18,718 bases of DNA, from the NCBI GenBank assembly GCA_009691815.1, contig SIAL01000020.1, forward strand, positions 1 to 18,718. Direction: 5' to 3'. Position numbers and translations under genes: made by a program. The DNA comes from Gemmataceae bacterium (GTDB taxonomy: Bacteria; Planctomycetota; Planctomycetia; Gemmatales; Gemmataceae). Positions within the stretch are counted from its first letter, which is position 1. Each line of letters opens with the position of its first letter. The notes under the pieces are model-generated. The model was not told the DNA's origin and did no database searches. It worked only from the letters and a program-made list of their open reading frames with translations. This document shows, piece after piece, positions 6,314 to 14,586 of this stretch.

Positions 6314-9286
6314 CTAATCCAAATAGAGAAACTCATTGGATGATAAAAGCGCCCGAGCCAAGCTGTGCCAAGCATCCCCTGGGTGGCCTTTTAGGAACCC
6401 CAGGATCTCCGTGATTTCGCGATTTTGGGGCATACGGCCCAACGACAAATCAAAAATCTCTTGAATGGCCAAGGTAGCCTGATCAGGTTGGTTGGTTTTT
6501 GGCCTCACCCGTTTTGCCAAGGCTATTGCCGCGTCGTCGATCAATTTTCCGTTGAGTAGGAAAAGTGCTTGAGTGGGCACGATGGTTGCCGTTCGTTCCC
6601 CTTTGAGGGCGCTGGGATCGGCAAAATCAAACACCTGAAAAAACTCAAACAGTGCGCTTCTTACGACCGGCAGATAAATGGAACGCCTTGGGGCCAAATG
6701 ACTGTCGTAAGCGAAATTGGCGGTGCTTGTGACATATTGGCGATCTCCAATGGTAAGCAGGGTGCCACCCGCTTTTTTGTCAAGCGTGTCCGAAACGAAG
6801 AGCATGGCGTCGCGAAACTCCTCTGCTTCGAGGCGGCGCCGTTCAAACCGCCAAAGAGTCCGGTTGTCGGGATCCGCCTGAAACATGGCCTCGTCCATGC
6901 GCATGGAGGACTGGTATGCCGCGGTATTCATGATGAGCCGGTGCATGGCCTTGATAGACCAATTGGATTCGACAAACTTTGCCGCAAGCCAATCAAGCAA
7001 TTCCGGATGGAAAGGCAATTCGCCCAAGTTGCCGAAGTTGTCCACGGAGCGAACAATGCCTTTGCCGAAATGTCCTTGCCAAATGCGGTTGACCATGACC
7101 CTTGCCGTCAAGGGGTGATTGGGCTGCGTGATCCATTGGGCAAGCTGCAAACGACCACTTTGATCCTTGGGAAAGGGACTCATAGTGCCAAGTCGAATCG
7201 CGGTTGGAAATCCCCTTGGAGCTGATTCGCCAAGGCTTAGGTGGCTGCCCCGAATGTGAACTTTAAGATCGGTTGCTTTTCCTTCACGAACCGCCATTAC
7301 TTGTGGGACAGCTTTGATCTCTTTTAGACTTTCTTCGATTTTAGAAATCGCCCTATTTGCCTCGGCCAAGGCGGCGGGTAAAATCAACGGATCCAGAGCC
7401 GGTTCGTCTTTCAATGGTCCTTTTTGAAGATCGACCAAGTGATTCCACTGTTCCACCCATGGCTTTCCCTGGAGTGTCTTCAAGGCGTTGGAAAACCGCT
7501 CCAGAACCAAGGGATGAAGGCCTTGGGAATTGGCGAAAGCCCCCAGCGTTTGAGCTAGGGCAACCTCTGAGGGGAGAACCTCCAAGGCAAATTTGTCGAT
7601 GTGAGGAACCGGCCCGGGGGATTCCAATCGGAGGATCCATTTTCCGGAATCCACTTTTGTGGTTGCGGCGATATGCCACCGTTGGCTTTCGGGGGTCCAA
7701 GAACCTGTAACTTGGTTTGCCGCCGAATCGGTAAGGGGTTTGTCATTGACAAAAAGTTTGACCGGGCGAGAGGCCAGTGCCGCATGGCGGGTCCAGATAC
7801 GGACCCACCCGACCGGGAGGGAGACGGAGGCGTACTCCGCCCTGTTGGGAAGCTCGCCTCGATTAACCAATACGCCAATCCCTTTGCCATAGGTGTCAAT
7901 ATCCTTGATCAAATTGCCCTTGCTATAATCCTCGGCCTCGAGAATCAGGGCTTGTTTGGGTGGTTCCTTGGGAGATGTGGCCTCGGTGTCGTTCCATTGT
8001 TTTGCGGCAAGGGCATAGGCACCCGCCCGTTTTAGGTAGATTTCGATCTCTTTTTTTCTCAAACCGGACTTTATGTCCTGTTTGGCCTTAAGGTCGGCTT
8101 CGAGGTATTTCTTCTTGGCTAGGAACCCCTTTTCCTCCTCCGGGCCTAGGAGGGGCCTTTCCATCCAGCGGGCCACGACAGAATAGGTTTCCATCGTGTC
8201 GGTGCCATGAAAAATCCCGGCAAGCCCATAGTAGTCGCGGGTGGAAATGGGGTCAAACTTATGATCGTGACATCGTGCACAACCAAGGGTAAGTCCCAAA
8301 AAGGCTTGGCCCAAGGTGTCAAGCTGTTCATCAATGATGTCCATGCGCATTTTGACCGGGTCGTCTTCGGCCAACATTTTGGGACCAATCGAAAGAAAGC
8401 CAGTGGCGACCAAGCGGTCCTTGGCGGCCTCATCAGAGACTTTGGTTGTCAGCAGGTCCCCGGCGAGTTGCATGGCAACGAATTGGTCGTAGGGCAGGTC
8501 CCGTTGAAATGCTTTGATGACCCAATCGCGGTATTTCCAAGCCAGGGCATGGGAAAGGTTTTCGTCCATTCCGTTGGAGTCGGCATAGCGAGAAATGTCA
8601 AGCCACTTGCGTGCCCATTTTTCGCCATATTCTGGTGAATCCAGCAGCTTGTCGATCTGTTTGGCGACCGCATCGGGAGCCCGGTTTGCCAAGAACGCGG
8701 CGAGTTCTTTTGGGGAGGGCGGCAATCCGGTAAGGTCGAATGTCATTCGCCTAAGGAGAGTTCGTCGATCGGCGGTTGGTGCCTCGGTCACGCCGATTTG
8801 GGCCCGTTTTTCAGAAAGAAACGAGTCTATGGGGTTGGACCTTGTGGCTTTTGGATTCTTTGGAAGGGGATCGAAAGGCTTTTTAGCCCACCATGGGGAG
8901 GGATTGGTTTTGGCGGCGACTTTGGAATCTGGGCTACCCGAAAGTCCCTTTGGCCATTCGGCTCCCGAACGAATCCAAGCCTCAAGCGCTTGAATATCCT
9001 TGGGAGGGAGTTTTCCCTTCGGGGGCATTTTGAGATCGGCTGTGTGGCTTAAGGCGATGAGAATGGGGCTTTTTTCGGGATGGTCCTGATGGATCAGGGG
9101 ACCTCTTTCCCCACCTTTGGCAAACGCTTGGGCGGAATCGAGCCGTAATCCCCCTTTTTGTTTTTCCAGACCATGGCAAGAGTGGCAATGAGCGATAAGG
9201 ATTGGTCGGATGCGGGATTCAAATTTGACATCTCTCGGGTCGGCTCCCGGCATCAAAACGCATAATAAGGCAATGGCACTGCACAT
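6314..9286 (-). CDS. PSCyt1/PSCyt2 (DUF1549)/PSD1 (DUF1553) cytochrome-like protein with a carbohydrate-binding-like insert
   Basis: A 990-residue protein with the standard planctomycete domain order. Residues about 20-110 form a cytochrome c-like PSCyt1 domain with a haem site C34-H-S-C37-H38 and a possible axial Met in KMPPKGKLPP (M87). Residues about 150-360 are DUF1549, ending with a second CARCH (C336-C339-H340) followed by DHKFDPIS. Residues about 446-572, starting ILEAEDYSKG, resemble a beta-sandwich carbohydrate-binding module of the CBM6/35 type. DUF1553 fills the C-terminal third, recognisable at HPLTARVMVNRIWQ and LWRFERRRLEAEEFRD. The N-terminus is short and hydrophobic and suggests export. 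A TAA codon lies one codon upstream in frame, which fixes the start at or after the ATG at 9284-9286. The gene is first in a two-gene operon with the DUF1501 gene. Biochemical function of the family is not established. Confidence 0.9.
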   Translation of the reverse strand: MCSAIALLCVLMPGADPRDVKFESRIRPILIAHCHSCHGLEKQKGGLRLDSAQAFAKGGERGPLIHQDHPEKSPILIALSHTADLKMPPKGKLPPKDIQALEAWIRSGAEWPKGLSGSPDSKVAAKTNPSPWWAKKPFDPLPKNPKATRSNPIDSFLSEKRAQIGVTEAPTADRRTLLRRMTFDLTGLPPSPKELAAFLANRAPDAVAKQIDKLLDSPEYGEKWARKWLDISRYADSNGMDENLSHALAWKYRDWVIKAFQRDLPYDQFVAMQLAGDLLTTKVSDEAAKDRLVATGFLSIGPKMLAEDDPVKMRMDIIDEQLDTLGQAFLGLTLGCARCHDHKFDPISTRDYYGLAGIFHGTDTMETYSVVARWMERPLLGPEEEKGFLAKKKYLEADLKAKQDIKSGLRKKEIEIYLKRAGAYALAAKQWNDTEATSPKEPPKQALILEAEDYSKGNLIKDIDTYGKGIGVLVNRGELPNRAEYASVSLPVGWVRIWTRHAALASRPVKLFVNDKPLTDSAANQVTGSWTPESQRWHIAATTKVDSGKWILRLESPGPVPHIDKFALEVLPSEVALAQTLGAFANSQGLHPLVLERFSNALKTLQGKPWVEQWNHLVDLQKGPLKDEPALDPLILPAALAEANRAISKIEESLKEIKAVPQVMAVREGKATDLKVHIRGSHLSLGESAPRGFPTAIRLGTMSPFPKDQSGRLQLAQWITQPNHPLTARVMVNRIWQGHFGKGIVRSVDNFGNLGELPFHPELLDWLAAKFVESNWSIKAMHRLIMNTAAYQSSMRMDEAMFQADPDNRTLWRFERRRLEAEEFRDAMLFVSDTLDKKAGGTLLTIGDRQYVTSTANFAYDSHLAPRRSIYLPVVRSALFEFFQVFDFADPSALKGERTATIVPTQALFLLNGKLIDDAAIALAKRVRPKTNQPDQATLAIQEIFDLSLGRMPQNREITEILGFLKGHPGDAWHSLARALLSSNEFLYLD

Positions 9287-9337
9287 GGGTTAGGCAAATC
9301 AAACAAACCAAAGGGGTACCACAAGGCGGGTAATAGT

Positions 9338-9366
9338 ATTCTAGCACTCCTTGGTTTTTCTCCCAA
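9338..9366 (-). promoter_or_regulatory. Candidate extended -10 promoter for the PSCyt/DUF1501 operon
   Basis: On the minus strand TTGGGA (9366-9361) and TAGAAT (9343-9338) are 17 bases apart, and the -10 is preceded by TGC, giving the extended -10 form TGCTAGAAT. Transcription would begin near 9331, about 45 bases before the ATG at 9286. A CTTGG/CCAAG hairpin overlaps the -35. Confidence 0.5.
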
Positions 9367-9420
9367 GAGAATATTGCGGGTAACCGGGTTAAATAGACCA
9401 AGAAGTAGCGGGCCGCCACC

Positions 9421-9651
9421 CTAGATATTACTGGGTTCTGGAGTGGGTTCGACCGGGGCCAATTCCGCACCGATAAACCCGATTCCTTTGTGGGCCCCAT
9501 CACAAAAGGGTTTTCTTTGGCTGGCCCCACAGCGACATAAAGCAACAAATTCTTTTTCGCGGGCTATGGGAAACGGATTTCCCAAATGATCCACCACCTC
9601 GACGGGCATGGCAACTACCAAAGGTCCATTTTCACGACAACGAATACGCAT
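9421..9651 (-). CDS. Small CDGSH-type iron-sulfur protein
   Basis: A 76-residue protein carrying the exact CDGSH pattern, C39-R-C41-G-A-S-Q-R-K-P-F-C50-D-G-A-H54, which binds a [2Fe-2S] cluster through three cysteines and one histidine. Residues 1-38 give a short beta-rich lead including an IAREKEFVALC segment typical of prokaryotic members; the last 15 residues are acidic and proline rich. No signal peptide is seen, so it is likely cytoplasmic and may act in redox or iron-sulfur handling; that role is family inference. The ATG at 9649-9651 is chosen because GGAG lies 9 bases upstream; the frame is open much further upstream, but that part overlaps the proline-rich tail of the neighbouring gene in another frame. 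It starts 19 bases after the stop of the upstream PQQ-domain gene, so the two are probably co-transcribed. Confidence 0.9.
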   Translation of the reverse strand: MRIRCRENGPLVVAMPVEVVDHLGNPFPIAREKEFVALCRCGASQRKPFCDGAHKGIGFIGAELAPVEPTPEPSNI

Positions 9652-9670
9652 GAATGATAACTCCAATTTC

Positions 9671-11617
9671 TTAAGCGGGTGGTGAGGGAGGAACAACCCC
9701 CGGTTTGGCCCCGGGTTTGGGTGCTTCGGGTGGTTTCTCGGCGGGGGGATCTTTGGGGTCAGCGGGATCGGCCGGGGGCTTTTCACCCGGAGGCACCGGA
9801 TCCGTGGCAGGGGTGGGTTCGGTTCCTGGTTTGGGAACCACCATGAGGACCCCACCCACATTGAAAACGGTGGCGTTCAAGGGATCAAGAATCGCTTTAA
9901 GATGCTCGCCAAGGGTTTGGGTTCCCGCGCCTGCTACTTTCACCACTTTGTCAGCAATTGGGGCAAGGTTTATGTCGCGGAAAGCTCCGTCCGAAAAGAA
10001 GATCTTGATTCGGTGACGGGCCGCCACTTGGGCCATCACATCACGAAGGGTGATTTTGGGGTTTTCCTGAATTTGGCTTTTTTGCTGGAGAGAATCGGCG
10101 GCCACCTTTTGAGCGGCAGTATCGTCCATTACATTTTCACCCTTACCGTGAAGTTCGGCGAGGGTAAACTCCCGATCACGAAGGCATACCAACTTGCCCG
10201 ATTGGCTAACCAACAGCAAACGATCAGAGGAAAAGTTAGGTATGGGCACATTGAAATCGGACCAGTTGACCGAGGCGAGTTCCCGACCGAGCCTTCGGTC
10301 GAAAATGTGGAGATGCCCTTGGCGATCATAGGCATAGACAAATTTGGGATTCACCGAAACAACATTGCTGATACCGGGTTGAAAGTGATTGCGCCTTAAG
10401 CCGGTGGAAAAGTTCCAAGCGATCGCGCCGGTGCGTGCATCAATGCGGGTTAACCCCTCGGAGGTAATGACGAAAACATCATCCTCTGTGCAAAACAGGG
10501 GCCGATCGGCGGCGGAACTGAGAGATCTTTCCCAAAGTTTGATACCTTGTTCAATGTCGACCGCGATGATCACCCCGTCGCTTGTGGCAAAGTAGCTGGT
10601 TTTGTTGTGTTGAACCGGCTGATGGTTTACCCTGCCTGTGATCTGCAAACCGGGAACATGAAGTTCTTCGGTGTTTTTCAAAACCAGATTTCCTTCCTTA
10701 AGGAAAGTGTAGGTTTCACCCTGATAGTTCACAGCTTGGATATATTTTTCGGTAATAAGAGGGCGAAAGGGGATGATGCTCCGGGTGTTGCCCGCCCAAT
10801 TGAGCTTTGCCATTAAAATGGGTTCGTCGGGTTCGTGAACCTGAATGTCATCGTCCAAGGTGCGAATTTGGGGTTTGGCGATTGGATCTTCGGGAGGCAT
10901 CGGCGCGGCGCCCGGTTTGGGTGCGGCGGGGGCCTCCTTGGTATCTGGGCTTGGTTCGGTCTTGGCTTGGGGATTTCTCAGGGCGTCCTTGGCAAGCTCC
11001 TGATCCTTTTTTAATTCCTTTTGAACATTTACTCCGCGACCACCAATCCGGATTTCATTCTCTTTGACCAGAGGTTGTCTGGTTTTTGTTTTCACGGGCG
11101 GTTGAGGTAGATGAACCGCGATGATGTGGTGGTTTTCGGTTGGAATGAATAGCTGGAGTTCATCCGCGACCATGGGGCCGGAGGGGTTGCTTCCCAGTGG
11201 GAATCGCCAGTCGATATTGCCGGTTTTTCGATTGATGGCATGGACGCTGCCGTTGTTTATGGCAAAGACCAGTTTGTTATTCCAAGCGAGGAAAGAGGTC
11301 ACTTGATAGGGCTGGCCGGGAAGGGTGTGCCAAAGCTGAGAGCCGCTTTCGGCATCGTAACAGGCGACCACCCCCCGATGGGTTTGGGCCAGAACCTGTC
11401 CCCCGATAAACCAAACATCATGGACGCCGTCACGCTTGTCTTCCATAGGGAGATTTGCGCTCCACATATGGATCAGATTGAGCGATTCAAGTTGGCCGCG
11501 TTTGGGTGTATTTGGGGTTGTAAATACCCTTGATCGGGTTTGGGAACCGGCATTTGAGGCAATTAGGGCACTCAATACCAAACTCACCACTAAAGTACGC
11601 AGGGCGAAACGCAGCAT
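9671..11617 (-). CDS. Exported PQQ-type beta-propeller (BamB-like) protein fused to an STN-like domain
   Basis: A 648-residue protein. A signal peptide (MLRFALRTLVVSLVLSALI, residues 1-19, likely cleaved after the following Ala/Gly stretch) is followed by PQQ-like propeller blades with the usual DAESGSQLWH, NRKTGNIDWRFPLG and DARTGAIAWNF turns. A lysine- and proline-rich insert of about 100 residues interrupts the blades. After the propeller, a segment beginning ITLRDVMAQVAARHRIKIFF and ending NVGGVLMVVPK has the shape of the STN domain of secretins and TonB receptors (helix, strand, GxxTLGEHLKAIL, strand). The last 50 residues are almost all Pro, Ala, Lys, Glu and Gly. The ATG at 11615-11617 is chosen because AGGAGG lies 6 bases upstream. 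Role inferred: periplasmic or envelope scaffold. The propeller call is firm, the STN call moderate. Confidence 0.83.
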   Translation of the reverse strand: MLRFALRTLVVSLVLSALIASNAGSQTRSRVFTTPNTPKRGQLESLNLIHMWSANLPMEDKRDGVHDVWFIGGQVLAQTHRGVVACYDAESGSQLWHTLPGQPYQVTSFLAWNNKLVFAINNGSVHAINRKTGNIDWRFPLGSNPSGPMVADELQLFIPTENHHIIAVHLPQPPVKTKTRQPLVKENEIRIGGRGVNVQKELKKDQELAKDALRNPQAKTEPSPDTKEAPAAPKPGAAPMPPEDPIAKPQIRTLDDDIQVHEPDEPILMAKLNWAGNTRSIIPFRPLITEKYIQAVNYQGETYTFLKEGNLVLKNTEELHVPGLQITGRVNHQPVQHNKTSYFATSDGVIIAVDIEQGIKLWERSLSSAADRPLFCTEDDVFVITSEGLTRIDARTGAIAWNFSTGLRRNHFQPGISNVVSVNPKFVYAYDRQGHLHIFDRRLGRELASVNWSDFNVPIPNFSSDRLLLVSQSGKLVCLRDREFTLAELHGKGENVMDDTAAQKVAADSLQQKSQIQENPKITLRDVMAQVAARHRIKIFFSDGAFRDINLAPIADKVVKVAGAGTQTLGEHLKAILDPLNATVFNVGGVLMVVPKPGTEPTPATDPVPPGEKPPADPADPKDPPAEKPPEAPKPGAKPGVVPPSPPA

Positions 11618-11623
11618 GCCCCA

Positions 11624-11629
11624 CCTCCT
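11624..11629 (-). promoter_or_regulatory. Shine-Dalgarno site fixing the PQQ-STN gene start
   Basis: AGGAGG on the minus strand, 6 bases before the ATG at 11617. It rules in this start over an in-frame codon 24 bases further upstream, which overlaps the site itself. Confidence 0.75.
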
Positions 11630-11661
11630 ACAAGCCGCCAAAACAATACCATTCCTTAGCC

Positions 11662-11667
11662 ATTATA
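11662..11667 (-). promoter_or_regulatory. Candidate -10 element upstream of the PQQ-STN gene
   Basis: A perfect TATAAT reads on the minus strand at 11667-11662, 44 bases before the ATG at 11617, in the 191-base gap behind tadA. The -35 is weak; the best match is CCGACA about 19 bases upstream. It suggests the PQQ-STN/CDGSH pair has its own promoter rather than depending on read-through from tadA. Confidence 0.4.
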
Positions 11668-11808
11668 ACCCAAAGGAAAGGCATGGTGTCGGGATCGCAC
11701 CTTTTGGAACGGGAATACTTGGCAGGTCGTTCCAAGAATTCCTGGTGGAGGGAGTCTTTGGATTATTGGGGACAGACTTGATTCAACCAATGTAAGGCGG
11801 AAAGGGGC

Positions 11809-12339
11809 TTATTTTTTTCCTAAAAGTCTTTTTTGCCTAAAGAAGTCGCTTAGGATGGCGGCGCATTCCGCTTGCATCACCCCCCCCATGACTTGGCTAC
11901 GATGATTTAGCCTTGGGTCGCTCGTGATTTGATAAAGGGTGTCACAGGCCCCTGCTTTTTGGTCGGTGCAACCGTAGACAACATGGGGCAAACGGGCCTG
12001 GACAATGGCCCCGGCACACATGGGACAAGGCTCGAGGGTGACATAAAGCACACAGTTTTCCAGCCGCCATGATTTCAAATACTGGGCGGCTTGGGTGATG
12101 GCCACCATCTCGGCATGGGCGGTGGGATCTTTGAGCCGTTCGCGTTGGTTGTGAGCCCTTGCGATCACCCCTTTTTCCAGCGAAACAATCACAGCTCCAA
12201 CCGGGACCTCGTCTTCCTCAAAGGCGATAGAGGCTTCCTCAATGGCCAGTTTCATATGGTCGGCGTGGAACGGATGCCTAGGGTCGCTCCAAAGTAAACC
12301 AAAGTCCTCTTGCAGCCATGTTCGCGGGTCGATCACCAT
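11809..12339 (-). CDS. tadA: tRNA-specific adenosine-34 deaminase TadA
   Basis: TadA deaminates adenosine to inosine at the wobble position of tRNA-Arg(ACG), letting one tRNA read several codons. The 176-residue protein has the complete zinc-dependent cytidine-deaminase-like signature: H75-A-E77 as zinc ligand and proton shuttle, and P-C105-P-M-C108-A-G-A as the other ligands, with the EVPVGAV strand, AHNQRERLKDPTAHAE loop and VVYGCTDQKAGA strand as in known TadA. It has about 25 residues before the usual start of the fold, which is somewhat long. The ATG at 12337-12339 follows a GGGTG; an in-frame TTG at 12351 is an alternative that would add four residues. It lies 67 bases after the pseudo-ABC gene on the same strand. 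Confidence 0.93.
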   Translation of the reverse strand: MVIDPRTWLQEDFGLLWSDPRHPFHADHMKLAIEEASIAFEEDEVPVGAVIVSLEKGVIARAHNQRERLKDPTAHAEMVAITQAAQYLKSWRLENCVLYVTLEPCPMCAGAIVQARLPHVVYGCTDQKAGACDTLYQITSDPRLNHRSQVMGGVMQAECAAILSDFFRQKRLLGKK

Positions 12340-12406
12340 TGAGTCACCCAAATCTTCGGAGTCTGGACCTTCCCTAAAGGGATTCGCTTGGGGGTCAGCA
12401 CCTTGC

Positions 12407-14509
12407 TTATTGATAACCTGTTTCCACTAAAACCCGTCCAAGGATATGTCGGTATTCACCCGAGGTTTCCATCAATTCGGAATGGTTTCCTAATCCTTCA
12501 AGAGATGGTCCGCGGAAATAAAACACCTTTTCTGAGTGTTTTAAGGTTGAAACTCGACGGGCCAGCATTAACACCGTTTTGCCGTCAAACCAACGCCTAC
12601 AGGCATCGTCCAAAAGGGCCGCTTCCGAATGGGAAAGGGCGAAATCGGGATCCTCCCAAAGGATCAAGGATGGATTTGAGGTAATCGCACGGGCCAAAGT
12701 TGCCAAATGCTTGGCAAGGGGCGAAAGCGGGGCCCCTTGGGCATCAACAATGGTTTGATAACCCTCGGGCAGGTCGCGTATCAACCGATCAAGATGGACG
12801 CGCTTGGCGGTATCAATAGCAACCCCTTCGGTGATTTCACGGCCCGCGATCAAGTTGCTTAGGATCGTTCCGGGGAGCATTCCATCCGAAGGACAGATCA
12901 TGGAAACCTGTCGCCTAAGGTCATCTTCCCGGGCCGAACGGAGATTGATCCGATCTAGGCGGATCTCGCCCGAATTGGGTTCCACTAATCTTGCTAGGAC
13001 GGCAAACAGGGCATGGATGGTATGTGGATTTTCGCTGACTAGGGCTACTCTTTGTCCTACCGGAATGGAAAGGGTGATTCCCTCTAGGAGGCGTTTCCCC
13101 GTCCCCTCATCCCGAAGGCAAACATCATCGAGTTCCAATTTGTCGACAAGCGGGCCCAAGGCAAGGGTACCCGGCCGCATGGGCGGATCTCGTTCATCAA
13201 GAAACTCAAAAAGGTTTGCGGCCAAAAGGGAGATTGTCTCTCCCTGACGGGCCAATCTGGCCAATTCCATGGCGGCAACCTGAATCCCGGCCGCACAAAA
13301 CGCCCCGCCAAGGGCCATGGCAAGGCCCACACCAGACCCTCGAAGGCCAATCCAGGCGACAACCAACCCTGCGCCTAGGATCACCAGAATGCTAAGGGCC
13401 TCTACCGCTCCATAGGTGCAAACCAACCAAACCATGCGACGGCGGGAGGCCCCAAGGCGATCCACCCAATGTTCGGCGCAGCCTAGTTGGTTTCCTTCGA
13501 TTCCAAGGCTGTGGGTCAGTCGAACCGGAAGAAGGGTTCCATGAAGGAGGCCCGTCAAGGAAAAGCTTCCCGCGCGGCCCGCCTCCTTGGCATCGGTAAT
13601 CATTAAGTCCCAACCCAATCGTGCGGCAATGACCAAAAGGGCCACGCCCACGAGTCCTAGGAAGGACCATGCACCTGTACAAAGGCCCACTAAAAAAAGA
13701 GTGAGGCAAACAAGGGGCAAGCCATACCGTTCGGCAATTTCCCGGGCCAGATATTGAGAAAGGGAAGCCAATCCGTCTTCTAGGGGCAAAAGGCGCCCCA
13801 CCGCTCCGGGCAAAATCCGGAGTCGTTGGAGGTTTTGGGATTGGGCAACCATCATTAGGCCAAGTCGGGTTCCCCCCTCGGAAGCGGCCCGTAGGGCACC
13901 GACCTTGGCTAAAAAGCGGCCCCAAATCGCCCCGGAGCAGAGCAGAAAACCGAATAAAAAGTTCCACCCTAACGCGGTGTCGGTTTGGTGGGCGCCCGAA
14001 AGCCTTCCAAAGGTGCCATGAATCCATGCCATGGGGCCAAATCGGGCGGCGGCCAACCTCAATTGAATGCCGATTAACCCGGCATCCACCCCAGGGCGAA
14101 CTTTTGCCGGATCGATGCCATTTTGCGAGGCAAAAAGAGTGACCATTCCCCCCCATAGCTCTTTGGAAATGGCGGTGTCTTGGGTATGGGTTTCCAAGGC
14201 CAATGTTTTCGCCAAAGCAGGGGTTAGCCCTGATAGGATCAGGGCGTCCAATCGGTCTTGGGGGAGGTCAAAACCCCAGCCCCGTGCAAGCGTTTGGGAA
14301 AGTTGAGGTTCCTCGGATGCGTGTGCGGAAATCGTTCCGAGATGAAGGAGCAGAAGGAAGCTGGAGGTTACCGGAAAGACCAAAAGGCCAAGGCAAAGGG
14401 CTAAAAGGAATGAGCCGAGGAGGCTCATTCGACCAAAATGGGGGTGGACCCAACATTGGTTTCGGGCCCGGCGCATCGCCCATGCTGGGAAAGCGGGGAT
14501 GCTGTTCAT
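12407..14509 (-). CDS. ABC-exporter-like protein with degenerate (pseudo) ATPase domain
   Basis: A 700-residue protein with the layout of a type-I ABC exporter half-transporter: an N-terminal segment with a membrane helix (about 29-57), a periplasmic-looking stretch (about 62-175), further helices (about 182-200, 264-298, 360-412), then an NBD from about residue 455. The NBD aligns along its length to exporter NBDs such as MsbA (GITLSIPVGQRVALV, LVEPNSGEIRLD, DLPEGYQTIVDAQG, LARAI, ARRVSTLKHSEKV) but every nucleotide-handling motif is changed: Walker A reads SENPHTIHA with Ile498 for Lys; the Q-loop Gln is Pro540; LSGGQ is LSPLA (595-599); the Walker B Asp is Trp618, although Glu619 remains; the D-loop Asp is lost; the H-loop His is Arg651. 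The frame is intact, with GGGAG before the ATG at 14507-14509. Function unknown; a non-hydrolysing partner or regulator is inferred. Confidence 0.82.
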   Translation of the reverse strand: MNSIPAFPAWAMRRARNQCWVHPHFGRMSLLGSFLLALCLGLLVFPVTSSFLLLLHLGTISAHASEEPQLSQTLARGWGFDLPQDRLDALILSGLTPALAKTLALETHTQDTAISKELWGGMVTLFASQNGIDPAKVRPGVDAGLIGIQLRLAAARFGPMAWIHGTFGRLSGAHQTDTALGWNFLFGFLLCSGAIWGRFLAKVGALRAASEGGTRLGLMMVAQSQNLQRLRILPGAVGRLLPLEDGLASLSQYLAREIAERYGLPLVCLTLFLVGLCTGAWSFLGLVGVALLVIAARLGWDLMITDAKEAGRAGSFSLTGLLHGTLLPVRLTHSLGIEGNQLGCAEHWVDRLGASRRRMVWLVCTYGAVEALSILVILGAGLVVAWIGLRGSGVGLAMALGGAFCAAGIQVAAMELARLARQGETISLLAANLFEFLDERDPPMRPGTLALGPLVDKLELDDVCLRDEGTGKRLLEGITLSIPVGQRVALVSENPHTIHALFAVLARLVEPNSGEIRLDRINLRSAREDDLRRQVSMICPSDGMLPGTILSNLIAGREITEGVAIDTAKRVHLDRLIRDLPEGYQTIVDAQGAPLSPLAKHLATLARAITSNPSLILWEDPDFALSHSEAALLDDACRRWFDGKTVLMLARRVSTLKHSEKVFYFRGPSLEGLGNHSELMETSGEYRHILGRVLVETGYQ

Positions 14510-14530
14510 CGACGGCTCCCAAACCTGAGG

Positions 14531-14582
14531 CTATCGCTTAAATATCAAAACCCAAAACAAGTTAGGGCAGGAATTGCGATAG
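14531..14582. repeat. 7-bp inverted repeat in the permease/pseudo-ABC gap
   Basis: CTATCGC (14531-14537) and GCGATAG (14576-14582) form a perfect 7-bp inverted repeat across a 38-base AT-richer loop, filling most of the 77-base gap between the two transport genes. It could be an operator half-site pair or a weak stem; nothing else supports a role. Confidence 0.35.
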
Positions 14583-14586
14583 AACC

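Noticed and set aside
6569..7225. A 218-codon plus-strand open frame opposite the PSCyt/PSD1 gene
   Set aside because: Antisense shadow of conserved DUF1553 coding sequence with no ribosome site or domain.
9652..9861. Longer version of the CDGSH protein starting at 9861
   Set aside because: The extra 70 residues are proline-rich out-of-frame translation of the PQQ-STN gene's tail; the ATG at 9651 has its own GGAG site.
13392..14156. A 254-codon minus-strand frame inside the pseudo-ABC gene
   Set aside because: Out-of-frame shadow rich in Gly, Pro, Arg and Trp; the overlapping frame encodes recognisable transporter sequence.
12407..14509. Pseudogene call for the ABC-like gene
   Set aside because: The frame is continuous over 700 codons, has a ribosome site, and the substitutions are confined to catalytic motifs while fold-defining stretches are kept, so it is treated as a pseudoenzyme, not a broken gene.
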